This document shows, one piece after another, positions 33,578 to 42,332 of a stretch of 64,000 bases of DNA. This DNA is from Gordonia prachuapensis (GTDB taxonomy: Bacteria; Actinomycetota; Actinomycetes; Mycobacteriales; Mycobacteriaceae). The notes under the pieces were generated by a model that saw only the letters and a program-made list of their open reading frames with translations, made no database searches and was not told the DNA's origin. A program made the translations under genes and the position numbers. Each line of letters starts with the position of its first letter. The stretch's first letter is position 1. Location: the NCBI RefSeq assembly GCF_036350515.1, contig NZ_JAZDUE010000003.1:62001-126000 (forward strand), given 5' to 3'.

Positions 33578-34825
33578 ATGTCCCCTCCGATCATCTCCAC
33601 TGCCGCGTCGTCGCCGATCACGGAGTATCTGCGGCTGGGTCTCGCGTTCGACCGTCTCGAAGAGGGGTTCGTCGATGCGTACACGGGTGACCCCGCCCTG
33701 CGCGCCGAGGTGCTCAACGGTCCGGCGCCCGAACCCGCCGCTCTGGCCGACCGTGCCCGGGGACTGCGCGCCGACATCCCCGCGGAACTCGGTGCGGCGC
33801 GATCCGAATTCCTGCGAGCGCACCTGTCCGCGATGGAGTGCTCGGCGCGCAAGTTCGCCGGCGACGACATCGCGTTCGTCGACGAGGTGCGCAGCTACTT
33901 CGACGTCGACATCGCGCTGGGTGATCAGCAGGTCTACCGCGAGGCGCACGCCGCGATGGCCGTCGAGCTGGGTGTGCCGGGCGCGTCCGGTGCGGCGCTC
34001 GCCGAGGCGTACCTGAACCACCGGCGTTCCGACGAGATCCCGCCCGAACGGGTCGACGACTGCGTGCGGGCGTTCACCGGTGCGCTGCGCGAACGAGTCC
34101 GGTCGACATACCCGTTGCCGGATCGAGAGATCGTCGATTTCGAGGTCGTCACGGACAAGCCCTGGTCCGGTTTCAACTACTACCTCGGTGACTACCGTTC
34201 CCGGGTGGCGATCAATGTCGATCTCACGCAGTACATGTCGACACTGCCGCACCTGATCGCGCACGAGGCCTACCCGGGGCATCACACCGAGCATTGCCGC
34301 AAGGAGCAGATCCTGGTCGGCGGTGGGCAGCACGAACAGACGATCTTCCTCGTGAACACGCCACAGTGCCTGATGGCCGAGGGGCTGGCCGATCACGCCC
34401 TGGTGGCCGCGATCGGTGACGACTGGGGAGTGTGGGCGCAGGAGATCTACGCCGACCTCGGTCTGCGCTTCGACGGCGAGCGCGCCCAGCGGATGGCGCG
34501 GGCATCGAGCGGCCTGCTCGGTGTCCGCCAGGACGCGGCATTGCTGCTGCACGACCGCCGTGCGGGCGCCGATACGGTCGCCGAATTCCTGCAGCAGTGG
34601 CTGCTCGCGACACCGGAACGGGCGCGCCAGATGTTGCGGTTCCTGACCTCGCCGTTGTGGCGCGCCTACATCTCCACCTACGTCGAGGGTTATCGGCTCC
34701 TCGGGGAGTGGCTCGACTCGGTGCCCGCGCCCGAACGTCTGGGTCGCTTCGGGCGGCTGCTCGACGAACCGCTGACCCCGGCCCAGTTGAGAGCCGAACT
34801 CGGGGCGGCGCGGCCAGGACCATAG
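33578..34825 (+). CDS. DUF885 family putative metallopeptidase
   Basis: The 415-residue protein has zinc-site sequence HEAYPGHHTEH (H229, E230, H235) and a third ligand likely E268 in LMAEGLADH, the signature of the DUF885 family. No signal peptide is visible, so it is probably cytoplasmic. Substrate is unknown; some relatives act as carboxypeptidases. The start lies 52 bp from the divergent coaA start. It is not part of the usual coaA-glyA neighbourhood, and glyA follows 11 bp after its stop. Confidence 0.8.
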   Translation: MSPPIISTAASSPITEYLRLGLAFDRLEEGFVDAYTGDPALRAEVLNGPAPEPAALADRARGLRADIPAELGAARSEFLRAHLSAMECSARKFAGDDIAFVDEVRSYFDVDIALGDQQVYREAHAAMAVELGVPGASGAALAEAYLNHRRSDEIPPERVDDCVRAFTGALRERVRSTYPLPDREIVDFEVVTDKPWSGFNYYLGDYRSRVAINVDLTQYMSTLPHLIAHEAYPGHHTEHCRKEQILVGGGQHEQTIFLVNTPQCLMAEGLADHALVAAIGDDWGVWAQEIYADLGLRFDGERAQRMARASSGLLGVRQDAALLLHDRRAGADTVAEFLQQWLLATPERARQMLRFLTSPLWRAYISTYVEGYRLLGEWLDSVPAPERLGRFGRLLDEPLTPAQLRAELGAARPGP

Positions 34826-34836
34826 ACTTGTCACCC

Positions 34837-36129
34837 ATGAGCCTGAATTCGATGTCGCTGGCCGAACTGGACCCGGATGTCGCCGCGGCGATGAACGGTG
34901 AGCTGAGCCGACAGCGCGACACCCTCGAGATGATCGCCTCGGAGAACTTCGTTCCGCGGGCCGTGCTGCAGGCGCAGGGCAGTGTGCTCACCAACAAGTA
35001 CGCGGAAGGCTATCCCGGCCGTCGCTACTACGGCGGATGCGAGTACGTCGACGTGGTCGAGGACATCGCTCGCGACCGTGCCAAGAGCCTCTTCGGCGCG
35101 GACTTCGCCAATGTTCAGCCGCACTCGGGCGCCCAGGCCAACGCCGCGGTGCTGATGGCGCTGATGAACCCGGGCGACAAGATGCTCGGTCTCGACCTCG
35201 CGCACGGCGGGCATCTCACCCACGGGATGCGACTGAACTTCTCCGGCAAGCTGTACGAGATCGAGTCCTACGGTGTGAGCAAAGAGGACTTCCGCATCGA
35301 CATGGACGAGGTGCGCAAGATCGCCCTCGCGTCCCGGCCGAAGGTCATCTGCGCAGGCTGGTCCGCGTATCCGCGCACCCTCGACTTCGAGGCCTTCCGA
35401 TCGATCGCCGACGAGGTCGGTGCGCTGCTGTGGACGGACATGGCCCATTTCGCGGGCCTGGTCGCCGCCGGCGAGCACCCGTCGCCGGTGCCGTACTCCG
35501 ACGTGGTGTCGACGACCGTGCACAAGACCCTCGGCGGACCGCGGTCGGGCCTGATCCTCGCCAAGCAGGACTGGGCGAAGAAGCTGAACTCCGCGGTGTT
35601 CCCCGGGCAGCAGGGCGGACCCCTGATGCATGCGATCGCCGGCAAGGCCGTCGCGCTCAAGATCGCCGGCACCGACGAGTTCGCCGAACGCCAGCGACGC
35701 ACCCTGTCGGGCGCCCGAATCCTCGCCGAACGCCTCACCGGCGCCGATGTGGAGAAGGCCGGGGTGTCGGTGCTCACCGGCGGCACCGACGTCCACCTGG
35801 TGCTGGTGGACCTGCGCAACAGCCAGTTGGACGGACAACAGGCCGAGGATCTGCTCCACCAGATCGGCATCACCGTCAACCGCAATGCCGTTCCGTTCGA
35901 CCCGCGCCCGCCGATGGTCACCTCGGGGCTGCGGATCGGCACGCCGGCGCTGGCCACCCGTGGCTTCGGCGACACCGAGTTCACCGAGGTGGCCGACATC
36001 ATCGCGACGGCCCTGGCCGCCGGCTCCGATGCGGACGTCTCGGCACTGCGTGGCCGGGTGTCCGCACTGGCGCTCGACTTCCCCCTCTACGACGGCCTGG
36101 AGGAATGGGGCCTGATGAGTCGCGTGTGA
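34837..36129 (+). CDS. glyA: Serine hydroxymethyltransferase
   Basis: It interconverts serine and glycine and charges tetrahydrofolate with one-carbon units. The 430-residue protein has YAEGYPGRRYYGG, PHSGAQAN, DMAHFAGLVAAG and the PLP lysine motif VSTTVHKTLGGPRSG. It is of normal length. It follows the DUF885 gene by 11 bp, so both may share a transcript. It corresponds to glyA1 (Rv1093). Confidence 0.97.
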   Translation: MSLNSMSLAELDPDVAAAMNGELSRQRDTLEMIASENFVPRAVLQAQGSVLTNKYAEGYPGRRYYGGCEYVDVVEDIARDRAKSLFGADFANVQPHSGAQANAAVLMALMNPGDKMLGLDLAHGGHLTHGMRLNFSGKLYEIESYGVSKEDFRIDMDEVRKIALASRPKVICAGWSAYPRTLDFEAFRSIADEVGALLWTDMAHFAGLVAAGEHPSPVPYSDVVSTTVHKTLGGPRSGLILAKQDWAKKLNSAVFPGQQGGPLMHAIAGKAVALKIAGTDEFAERQRRTLSGARILAERLTGADVEKAGVSVLTGGTDVHLVLVDLRNSQLDGQQAEDLLHQIGITVNRNAVPFDPRPPMVTSGLRIGTPALATRGFGDTEFTEVADIIATALAAGSDADVSALRGRVSALALDFPLYDGLEEWGLMSRV

Positions 36130-36227
36130 CGCGCGTTGCCCGCAGAACCGAAGAAGCCTGACGTACCCGCGGGATTCGCACGCACCCGGATGGCCAGAGC
36201 GCCCGTCGGTTCTCTATCCTTGCTCCG

Positions 36228-37112
36228 GTGAACGCATTGACCACCGATGAGCTGATCATCGCGCTCGAGAAGGCGCTACCGGAGATCGCCGAGGATCACC
36301 AAGCGGCAGCCACTCCGTGGAACCCGCACGACTGGGTGCCGTGGGATCTCGGTCGGAACTTCGCGTTCCTGGGTGGCGAGGACTGGGATCCGTCGCAGGC
36401 CACGATCTCCGACGAGGCCCGTGCGGGCGTCCTGGCCCTGCTGCTGACCAAGGACAATCTGCCGTCCTTCCATCGCGTGCTGGCCAAGCACTTTCCCGCG
36501 TTCTCCGATTGGCGGCAGCTCGTCGGCGTGTGGACCGCCGAAGACAACCGCCACGCGATCGTGCTGCGTGACTACCTGGTCGTCACCCGGGCCATCGATC
36601 CGGTCGACGCGGAGGAACGGCGTCGTATCCACGTCACCGCGGGATATCGCCAGCACCCCGAGGAGGTCGCCGAACTCGGCCCGCTCGATGTGCTCGCATT
36701 GATGGCGGTGCACGAGAACCAGTGCGTCGCCTTCACCGAGAAGCTGCGCGATGTGGTGACCGACGACGCGTTCAAGCAGATCCTCGGCAAGATCGCCGCC
36801 GACGACGCGGTGCAGGCCACCACCTTCGGCGCCTTCCTCAACGCTGGGCTCGTCGCCGATCCGGAGAGCACCGTGCTGGCCGTGGACCGCGTGCTGGCCC
36901 GCCTGGACACCGAGAACATCGGACACGACATCGCCGACTTCGATGCCGAACGCGAGCTCATCGCCGGGTACGAGACCGACGAGACCCGTACCGCCATCGC
37001 CGCGGCAATCGTGGATCAGCTCAAGCTCGACTCGGTGCAGGGGCTCGGCCCCGACGCCGAAGCCGCACGTCTGCGCATCCTCGCGCGGGCCGGCTCCACG
37101 AACGCGACGTAG
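36228..37112 (+). CDS. Acyl-ACP desaturase family protein with altered di-iron site
   Basis: The 294-residue protein aligns with soluble acyl-ACP desaturases such as DesA2 (Rv1094), also next to glyA. The plant enzyme uses E, E-x2-H, E, E-x2-H as iron ligands. Here the matching places read K75-D76, D106-N-R-H109, E163 and D193-A-V-Q196. Three glutamates have thus become aspartate and the last histidine is glutamine. The protein may be inactive or have another role. Start GTG 36228. Other homologs elsewhere in the genome may supply real desaturase activity. Confidence 0.85.
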   Translation: MNALTTDELIIALEKALPEIAEDHQAAATPWNPHDWVPWDLGRNFAFLGGEDWDPSQATISDEARAGVLALLLTKDNLPSFHRVLAKHFPAFSDWRQLVGVWTAEDNRHAIVLRDYLVVTRAIDPVDAEERRRIHVTAGYRQHPEEVAELGPLDVLALMAVHENQCVAFTEKLRDVVTDDAFKQILGKIAADDAVQATTFGAFLNAGLVADPESTVLAVDRVLARLDTENIGHDIADFDAERELIAGYETDETRTAIAAAIVDQLKLDSVQGLGPDAEAARLRILARAGSTNAT

Positions 37113-37144
37113 TCGCCGCGCAACCTGCGTTAACGCACAATTCA

Positions 37145-37190
37145 CGCCGACACACCCCTTTCCGGCGCGCCGGACAAGGGTGTGTCGGCG
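37145..37190. terminator. Long hairpin between desaturase-like gene and phoH2
   Basis: CGCCGACACACCC (37145-37157) pairs with GGGTGTGTCGGCG (37178-37190). Between them is a second perfect palindrome TCCGGCGCGCCGGA (37161-37174). It starts 33 bp after the stop. It is likely a terminator or cruciform. Nearby CGCCGACAC and GGCGTGTGAC elements suggest further decayed copies. Confidence 0.6.
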
Positions 37191-37341
37191 TACTTTGGCG
37201 TGTGACGGACCGCGGGGAAGCGGTTCGTTCGGGAGGTTCGATTCGTGGTGTGCACCAGCAACGCGAGGGGACCGGCCCCGGTCCTCGTCCACCTCGGCTG
37301 ACCAGCCGGGACGGGCAAGAACCAGCCGGTCGTCGCAACTG

Positions 37342-37364
37342 GTTTGTGCGGGGCCCGCACAAAC
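37342..37364 (+). promoter_or_regulatory. Perfect palindrome upstream of phoH2
   Basis: GTTTGTGCGGG and CCCGCACAAAC are exact 11-base complements around a single G. It ends 13 bp before the GTG start and directly abuts a second hairpin containing the ribosome site. It could be an operator or an RNA element. Confidence 0.6.
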
Positions 37365-37380
37365 GTAGGAGCCCTACGTG
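37363..37380 (+). promoter_or_regulatory. Hairpin enclosing the phoH2 ribosome binding site and start codon
   Basis: ACGTAGG (37363-37369) pairs with CCTACGT (37373-37379), loop AGC. The left arm and loop contain AGGAG, and the right arm runs into the GTG start (37378-37380). Translation would need this stem to open. Confidence 0.55.
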
Positions 37381-38676
37381 ACCACACGCACCTACGTCCT
37401 CGACACCTCCGTCCTGCTGTCCGATCCCTGGGCGGTCACCCGTTTCGCCGAACACCATGTGGTCTTGCCGCTGGTCGTCATCAGCGAACTCGAGGGCAAA
37501 CGTCACCACCACGAACTCGGCTGGTTCGCACGCGAGGCGCTCCGGTTGCTCGACGACCTCCGTCTCGAGCACGGTCGACTCGATGTGCCGTTCCCGATCG
37601 GTGATGACGGCGGCACCCTCCAGGTGGAGCTCAACCACACCGACCCCGCGGTCCTTCCGGCGGGCTTCCGCACGGACACGAACGACGCCCGAATCCTGGC
37701 CTGCGCCTTGAATCTTCGGGCCGAGGGCAGCGACGTCACGCTGGTCTCCAAGGACACCCCGCTACGCGTCAAGGCCGGCGCGGTCGGTCTCGACGCAGAC
37801 GAATACCACGCTCAGGACGTGGTCGTGTCCGGGTGGTCGGGCATGACAGAGATGGACGTGGAGAGCACCACCATCGACAGCCTGTTCGCCGAAGGCGCGG
37901 CCGATATCGACGACGCGCGAGAACTCCCGTGCCACACCGGAATCCGGCTGCTCGGCCATTCCTCCAGTGCCCTCGGACGGGTCAATCCGGACAAGCGTGT
38001 GCAGCTCGTCCGCGGCGATCGGGAGGCATTCGGGCTGCACGGCCGATCGGCGGAGCAGCGGGTCGCGCTCGACCTGCTCCTCGACGACAGCGTCGGCATC
38101 GTGTCGCTCGGCGGCAAGGCCGGTACCGGCAAGTCGGCGCTCGCCCTGTGTGCTGGGCTCGAAGCCGTCCTGGAACGCCGAACCCAACGCAAGGTGGTCG
38201 TGTTCCGCCCGCTGTACGCGGTCGGAGGTCAGCAACTCGGCTACCTGCCCGGCGGCGAGGCGGAGAAGATGGGCCCATGGGCGCAGGCGGTCTTCGACAC
38301 CCTCGAAGGGCTGGCGTCGCCGGAGGTCATCGAGGAGGTGCTGAGCCGCGGCATGCTCGAGGTGCTGCCGCTCACCCATATCCGCGGGCGGTCGCTGCAC
38401 GACTCGTTCGTGATCGTCGACGAGGCCCAGTCCCTGGAACGCAACGTCCTGCTGACCGTGTTGTCGCGGCTCGGCTCGGGTTCCCGGGTGGTGCTGACCC
38501 ATGATGTGGCCCAGCGGGACAATCTCCGCGTCGGCAGGCATGACGGTGTCGCAGCGGTGATCGAGAAGCTCAAGGGACACCCGCTGTTCGCACATGTGAC
38601 GCTCACCCGCAGTGAGCGCTCCCCGATCGCGGCCCTGGTCACCGACATGCTCGAGGAGTTCGCGCCGGGCGCATAG
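37378..38676 (+). CDS. phoH2: PhoH2 family PIN-domain RNase / ATPase
   Basis: The 432-residue protein joins an N-terminal PIN nuclease domain to a PhoH ATPase domain. PIN acids are D9, E37, D103 and D126. The ATPase has Walker A GKAGTGKS at 246-253 and Walker B FVIVDEAQ. In mycobacteria PhoH2 unwinds and cleaves RNA and is part of an operon with a small antitoxin-like gene, phoAT. No such gene is seen here in the 265 bp upstream. Start GTG 37378 with AGGAG in a hairpin. Position matches Rv1095. Confidence 0.93.
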   Translation: MTTRTYVLDTSVLLSDPWAVTRFAEHHVVLPLVVISELEGKRHHHELGWFAREALRLLDDLRLEHGRLDVPFPIGDDGGTLQVELNHTDPAVLPAGFRTDTNDARILACALNLRAEGSDVTLVSKDTPLRVKAGAVGLDADEYHAQDVVVSGWSGMTEMDVESTTIDSLFAEGAADIDDARELPCHTGIRLLGHSSSALGRVNPDKRVQLVRGDREAFGLHGRSAEQRVALDLLLDDSVGIVSLGGKAGTGKSALALCAGLEAVLERRTQRKVVVFRPLYAVGGQQLGYLPGGEAEKMGPWAQAVFDTLEGLASPEVIEEVLSRGMLEVLPLTHIRGRSLHDSFVIVDEAQSLERNVLLTVLSRLGSGSRVVLTHDVAQRDNLRVGRHDGVAAVIEKLKGHPLFAHVTLTRSERSPIAALVTDMLEEFAPGA

Positions 38677-38706
38677 ACCGCGCCGGCATCTGCCGGCCGA
38701 TCCGTC

Positions 38707-38796
38707 GACAACCGCGCACTCGTCGCGTTGCCGCGCACGTATCGCACCACATCGCTGGTCGAGCGTGACCGGCAGCGCCGCGGGTGCGCGGTTGTC
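38707..38796. repeat. Inverted repeat downstream of phoH2
   Basis: GACAACCGCGCAC (38707-38719) is repeated as its exact complement at 38784-38796, with 64 bp between. The loop itself is GC-rich and can fold. It could stop phoH2 transcription or form part of a control region for the next gene. Confidence 0.55.
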
Positions 38797-38899
38797 GCAT
38801 ATACCCCGCCGACTCACCATCAGGTCCGGCAGTGATCCGATCACAACCGCACCGTGATCCCCACGAGACTCACGAGTTGACGCGCCCTGGCACACTGGT

Positions 38900-39928
38900 G
38901 TGGTGCTGAAGTTACTGATGAGGCGAATGAGGTTAGTGGGACTACTGGCGATCGCGGTGCTGGCCGCAGTCGCCGGCGGTGCCGGCAACGCACTCGCCGC
39001 ACCCGGAACGACGTCACCGTCGACCACGCCGACCGTTCCCACGACACCAGCGGCGCCCGGCGGCTCGGTGGTGCCGGAGACCGGCATCCCGATGCTCGAC
39101 AACCTGCTGAACTCCCTCGCGGGCAACCTGGGACTTGGCGGCTCGGGTAGCGCGGAGGCCGACAGCAGCCAGATGATCGTGGTCACCGCACCGCGTGCGA
39201 GTGACACGACCGCGACCCTGACCGCCTTCGAGCGCGGCGACGACAACGCCTGGAAGCCGGTCATCGGGCCCACGAAGGCGTTCCTCGGGTCGCTGGGGAT
39301 GGGCGAGCCCAAGGACAACGTGTACCGCACTCCCGAGGGCACGTTCGACCTCGACCAGGCCTTCGGACGTCAGCCGAATCCCGGGACCAAGATGCCGTAC
39401 AAGCAGGTCGACCGGCAGGACTGGTGGGACTCGAACATGAAGTCCCCGACCTACAACACGATGGTGCGGCAACCGCAGAGTCCCGGCGGCGACAGTGAGA
39501 ACCTGTACGACTCCGGCCCGGTCTACGACTACGCCGTCAACATCGCGCACAACCCGGAACGGATCCCGGGCAAGGCGACCGCGATGTTCTTGCACGTCAC
39601 CAACAACCAGCCGACCATGGGCTGCGTCGCCATCGACCGGGATGCGATGCGGAAGGTCCTGACCTGGCTGGACCCGGCGAAGAACCCGAAGATCGCCATC
39701 GGCGTGAACCAGGCGGGGCCGGCGGAGTCCGCGCCGGGAAGCTCGGTGCCGGAGTCGTCCGCACCGAACTCGACTGCACCGAACTCGACCACGCCCAGTA
39801 CATCTACGCCGAGCACCCCTGCCCCTGAATCAGGCGCGCCGAGCGCCACTGGCATACCCGGTGCCGAGTCGCTGACGCAGCTATTGAATCAGCTCGTCAC
39901 CCTGATCCCGTCGTTGTTGACGACGTAA
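38900..39928 (+). CDS. Secreted L,D-transpeptidase-like (YkuD) protein
   Basis: The 342-residue protein has a signal peptide (MRRMRLVGLLAIAVLAAVAG, cleavage near ALAAP). A Thr/Pro/Ser linker follows, then a YkuD-like catalytic domain with the motif FLHVTNNQPTMGCVAID near residues 230-246, histidine and cysteine placed as in L,D-transpeptidases. The C-terminal ~80 residues are repeats of Ser, Thr and Pro. It probably modifies peptidoglycan or anchors proteins to it. GTG 38900 or ATG 38918 are possible starts. The family fit is weaker than for classic Ldt proteins. Confidence 0.75.
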   Translation: MVLKLLMRRMRLVGLLAIAVLAAVAGGAGNALAAPGTTSPSTTPTVPTTPAAPGGSVVPETGIPMLDNLLNSLAGNLGLGGSGSAEADSSQMIVVTAPRASDTTATLTAFERGDDNAWKPVIGPTKAFLGSLGMGEPKDNVYRTPEGTFDLDQAFGRQPNPGTKMPYKQVDRQDWWDSNMKSPTYNTMVRQPQSPGGDSENLYDSGPVYDYAVNIAHNPERIPGKATAMFLHVTNNQPTMGCVAIDRDAMRKVLTWLDPAKNPKIAIGVNQAGPAESAPGSSVPESSAPNSTAPNSTTPSTSTPSTPAPESGAPSATGIPGAESLTQLLNQLVTLIPSLLTT

Positions 39929-39964
39929 TCCCTCGAGGCGGGCGCAGCGCCCGCGAGCGAGAGG

Positions 39965-39995
39965 CGGGGACCGGCGTGTGGGCCGGTCCCCGTTT
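39965..39995 (+). terminator. Terminator of the L,D-transpeptidase-like gene
   Basis: CGGGGACCGGC (39965-39975) and GCCGGTCCCCG (39982-39992) form a perfect 11-bp stem with a 6-base loop, followed by TTT. It is 37 bp after the stop codon. Confidence 0.75.
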
Positions 39996-40040
39996 CGACA
40001 TCGGCGCCATTCTCTTGACAGTTCTGGCCGCACCTTCCGC

Positions 40041-40090
40041 TTCTGGCCGCAGTTCCAGGTCCAAGCCGGAAGCGGAAACTGCGGCCAGAA
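40041..40090. repeat. Inverted repeat TTCTGGCCGC between convergent genes
   Basis: TTCTGGCCGCAGTTCC (40041-40056) pairs with GGAAACTGCGGCCAGAA (40074-40090) with one bulged base. A further TTCTGGCCGC copy at 40022 and a TTCCGCTT/AAGCGGAA pair allow alternative folds. It probably serves as terminator for the leftward PIG-L gene, which ends 26 bp away. Confidence 0.6.
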
Positions 40091-40115
40091 CCCTGTTGCT
40101 CCCGGGTCGGGCTCG

Positions 40116-40796
40116 TCAGCTGGGTCCGCGCTTCAGCTCGAAACAGCTGGCCCGCACGCCACCGAAGTCCTCGCGGGCCGCGGTGACCATGTCGATCTGT
40201 GCGCGGGCCTGATCGATGACCGGCGTGTCCGGGTCGAGCACCGAGAGGTACTGATCGTGGGCGGCCAGCGATCGCACCGCGATTCCGATCTGATCGGTGA
40301 CCTCGACGGCATGGGTGGCGTCCGGGCTGCTCTCGAACAGCCACCGCGGGCGGTCGGCCCCGTCGAGACCGTCGTAGGCGTCGAGGACGGCCGCTGCGAA
40401 TTCCATGTGGTCGCGCTGGTTGGGCATCTCGGGGGCCCACTCGGGCCCGCCGTACACCGAGATGACGAGTTCGGGTGAAACCCGGGAGATCGTGTCCGTG
40501 ATCGTGGTCCGCAGCTCGGGCGTGTTGCGGATGTCGCTGTCCGGGAAGCCCCAGAACTCGACCTCGTCGACGCCGACCACGGCCGCCGAAGTCCGCTGTT
40601 CGATCTCCCGCACCGGCCCGGCCTTCTCGGGAGCCATACCCTCGATGCCGGCTTCTCCGCTCGAGGCGAGGGCGTAGACCACTCGCTTGCCGGCGGATGT
40701 CCAGCGGGCGACTGCGGCCGCCATGCCGTATTCGGGATCGTCGGGATGCGGAACGAGAACCAGGGCGGTCTGCCAGTCGTCGGGGAATTCCTCCAT
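40116..40796 (-). CDS. PIG-L family deacetylase
   Basis: The 226-residue protein has the PIG-L/LmbE zinc motif PHPDDPEYG near residue 16. The third ligand is likely in PNQRDHMEF, and SGEAGIEGMAP is typical of the family. It should remove an N-acetyl group from an amino sugar or similar conjugate. It is not Mca or MshB. No membrane segment is visible. The gene lies 67 bp downstream of fum, separated by a long hairpin, so it probably has its own promoter. Confidence 0.88.
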   Translation of the reverse strand: MEEFPDDWQTALVLVPHPDDPEYGMAAAVARWTSAGKRVVYALASSGEAGIEGMAPEKAGPVREIEQRTSAAVVGVDEVEFWGFPDSDIRNTPELRTTITDTISRVSPELVISVYGGPEWAPEMPNQRDHMEFAAAVLDAYDGLDGADRPRWLFESSPDATHAVEVTDQIGIAVRSLAAHDQYLSVLDPDTPVIDQARAQIDMVTAAREDFGGVRASCFELKRGPS

Positions 40797-40807
40797 GCGA
40801 CCAGCGT

Positions 40808-40860
40808 ACGAATCGGTGGCACGCGTCCGCAGCCGTCGCGGACGATTGCCACCGATTCGT
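40808..40860 (-). terminator. Long hairpin after fum
   Basis: ACGAATCGGTGGCA (40808-40821) and its exact complement (40847-40860) form a 14-bp stem. Inside it GTCCGC (40825-40830) and GCGGAC (40838-40843) form a second stem. It begins 4 bp past the fum stop on that strand. Confidence 0.65.
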
Positions 40861-40863
40861 GGA

Positions 40864-42264
40864 TCAGCGCTGTCGGTCGAGATTCGCCATCTTCAGCACG
40901 TCGAGGCGCTTGTCGAGTTCGGCCTCCGACAGGTTGTCGCCGATGAGGCCCCGGTCGATCACCGTCTGGCGGATCGTCTTGCCCTCCTTGAGGGCCTGCT
41001 TGGCGACCGCTGCCGCCTCCTCGTAGCCTATCGCGCTGTTGAGCGGGGTGACGATGGACGGCGAGCTCTCCGCGAGGGTGCGCAGCCGGTATTCGTTGGC
41101 CACCAGTCCGACGATGCAGCGATCGGCGAACAGCCGGGAGACGTTGGCGAGAAGCTTGAGTGACTCGAGCACGTTGCGGGCCATCATCGGGATGTAGACG
41201 TTGAGCTCGAATGCGCCGTTGCCGCCGCCCCAGGTGACCGCGGCGTCGTTGCCGATGACCTGCGCGGCCACCTGCGTGACCGCCTCGGGCAGAACCGGAT
41301 TCACCTTTCCGGGCATGATCGAGCTGCCCGGCTGCAGGTCCGGGAGCATGATCTCGCCGAGTCCGGTCAGCGGACCGGAGCCCATCCACCGGACGTCATT
41401 GGCGATCTTGGTGAGTGAGACCGCGATGGTCTTCAGTGCGCCGGAGAGCTCGACGAGACCGTCGCGAGCCGCCTGCGCCTCGAAATTGTCCTTCGCCAAC
41501 GACAGTGCGTCGACATCCGTGAGCTTGCGCAGTTCGTCGACGACCTTGGTGCCGAAGCCGTCCGGAGCGTTCAGGCCGGTGCCGACCGCGGTGCCGCCGA
41601 TCGGGAGTTCGCCGACGCGGGGGAGCGATGCGGTGACCCGCTCGATGCCGGCCTCGATCTGGCGGGCGTAGCCGCCGAACTCCTGGCCGAGGGTCACCGG
41701 CACGGCGTCCATCAGGTGGGTGCGGCCGCTCTTGACGACCTCGCGCCACTCGGTTGCCTTGTCCAGCAGGGCCAGTCGCAGATGATCGAGTGCGGGGATC
41801 AGGTCGGTGACCGCAGCCTCGGTGGCGGCCACGTGGGTCGCGGTGGGGAAGGTGTCGTTCGACGACTGCGACATGTTCACGTGGTCGTTCGGGTGGACGT
41901 CGACGCCATTGGACTTGGCGATCGAGGCGATCACCTCGTTGGAGTTCATGTTGGAGCTGGTGCCCGAACCGGTCTGGAACACGTCGATCGGGAACTGGTC
42001 GTCATGCTGCCCGTCGGCGATCTCCTTGGCCGCCGCCACGATCGCATCCGCCTTCTCGGCGTCGAGCAGACCGAGATCCTTGTTGACCTGGGCGCACGCC
42101 GCCTTGAGCAGTCCCATCGCACGGATCTGGGTGCGCTCCAGCGGTCGGTGGCTGATCGGGAAGTTCTCCACCGCGCGTTGGGTCTGCGCACGCCAGAGGG
42201 CGTCGATCGGAACCTTGACCTCGCCCATGGTGTCGTGTTCGATGCGGTACTGCTGTTCGGTCAT
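40864..42264 (-). CDS. fum: Fumarate hydratase, class II
   Basis: It hydrates fumarate to malate in the TCA cycle. The 466-residue protein has the superfamily signature GSSIMPGKVNP, GTSSNMNSNEVIA and KSGRTHLMDAVP. It is an oxygen-stable class II enzyme without iron-sulfur cluster. Start ATG 42264 was chosen because the extended frame upstream covers glpX antisense sequence. glpX lies 68 bp upstream in the same direction, as in M. tuberculosis Rv1098c-Rv1099c. Confidence 0.96.
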   Translation of the reverse strand: MTEQQYRIEHDTMGEVKVPIDALWRAQTQRAVENFPISHRPLERTQIRAMGLLKAACAQVNKDLGLLDAEKADAIVAAAKEIADGQHDDQFPIDVFQTGSGTSSNMNSNEVIASIAKSNGVDVHPNDHVNMSQSSNDTFPTATHVAATEAAVTDLIPALDHLRLALLDKATEWREVVKSGRTHLMDAVPVTLGQEFGGYARQIEAGIERVTASLPRVGELPIGGTAVGTGLNAPDGFGTKVVDELRKLTDVDALSLAKDNFEAQAARDGLVELSGALKTIAVSLTKIANDVRWMGSGPLTGLGEIMLPDLQPGSSIMPGKVNPVLPEAVTQVAAQVIGNDAAVTWGGGNGAFELNVYIPMMARNVLESLKLLANVSRLFADRCIVGLVANEYRLRTLAESSPSIVTPLNSAIGYEEAAAVAKQALKEGKTIRQTVIDRGLIGDNLSEAELDKRLDVLKMANLDRQR

Positions 42265-42332
42265 GGGGTGACAACCATCCTCGTGTGTGCTCGTGACGTG
42301 TTGGGCTGCAGAGGTTGTGACTGAGTTGGGAC

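Noticed and set aside
37113..37377. phoAT antitoxin-like gene before phoH2
   Set aside because: No small frame with a start, ribosome site and plausible protein was found; the gap is filled by palindromes.
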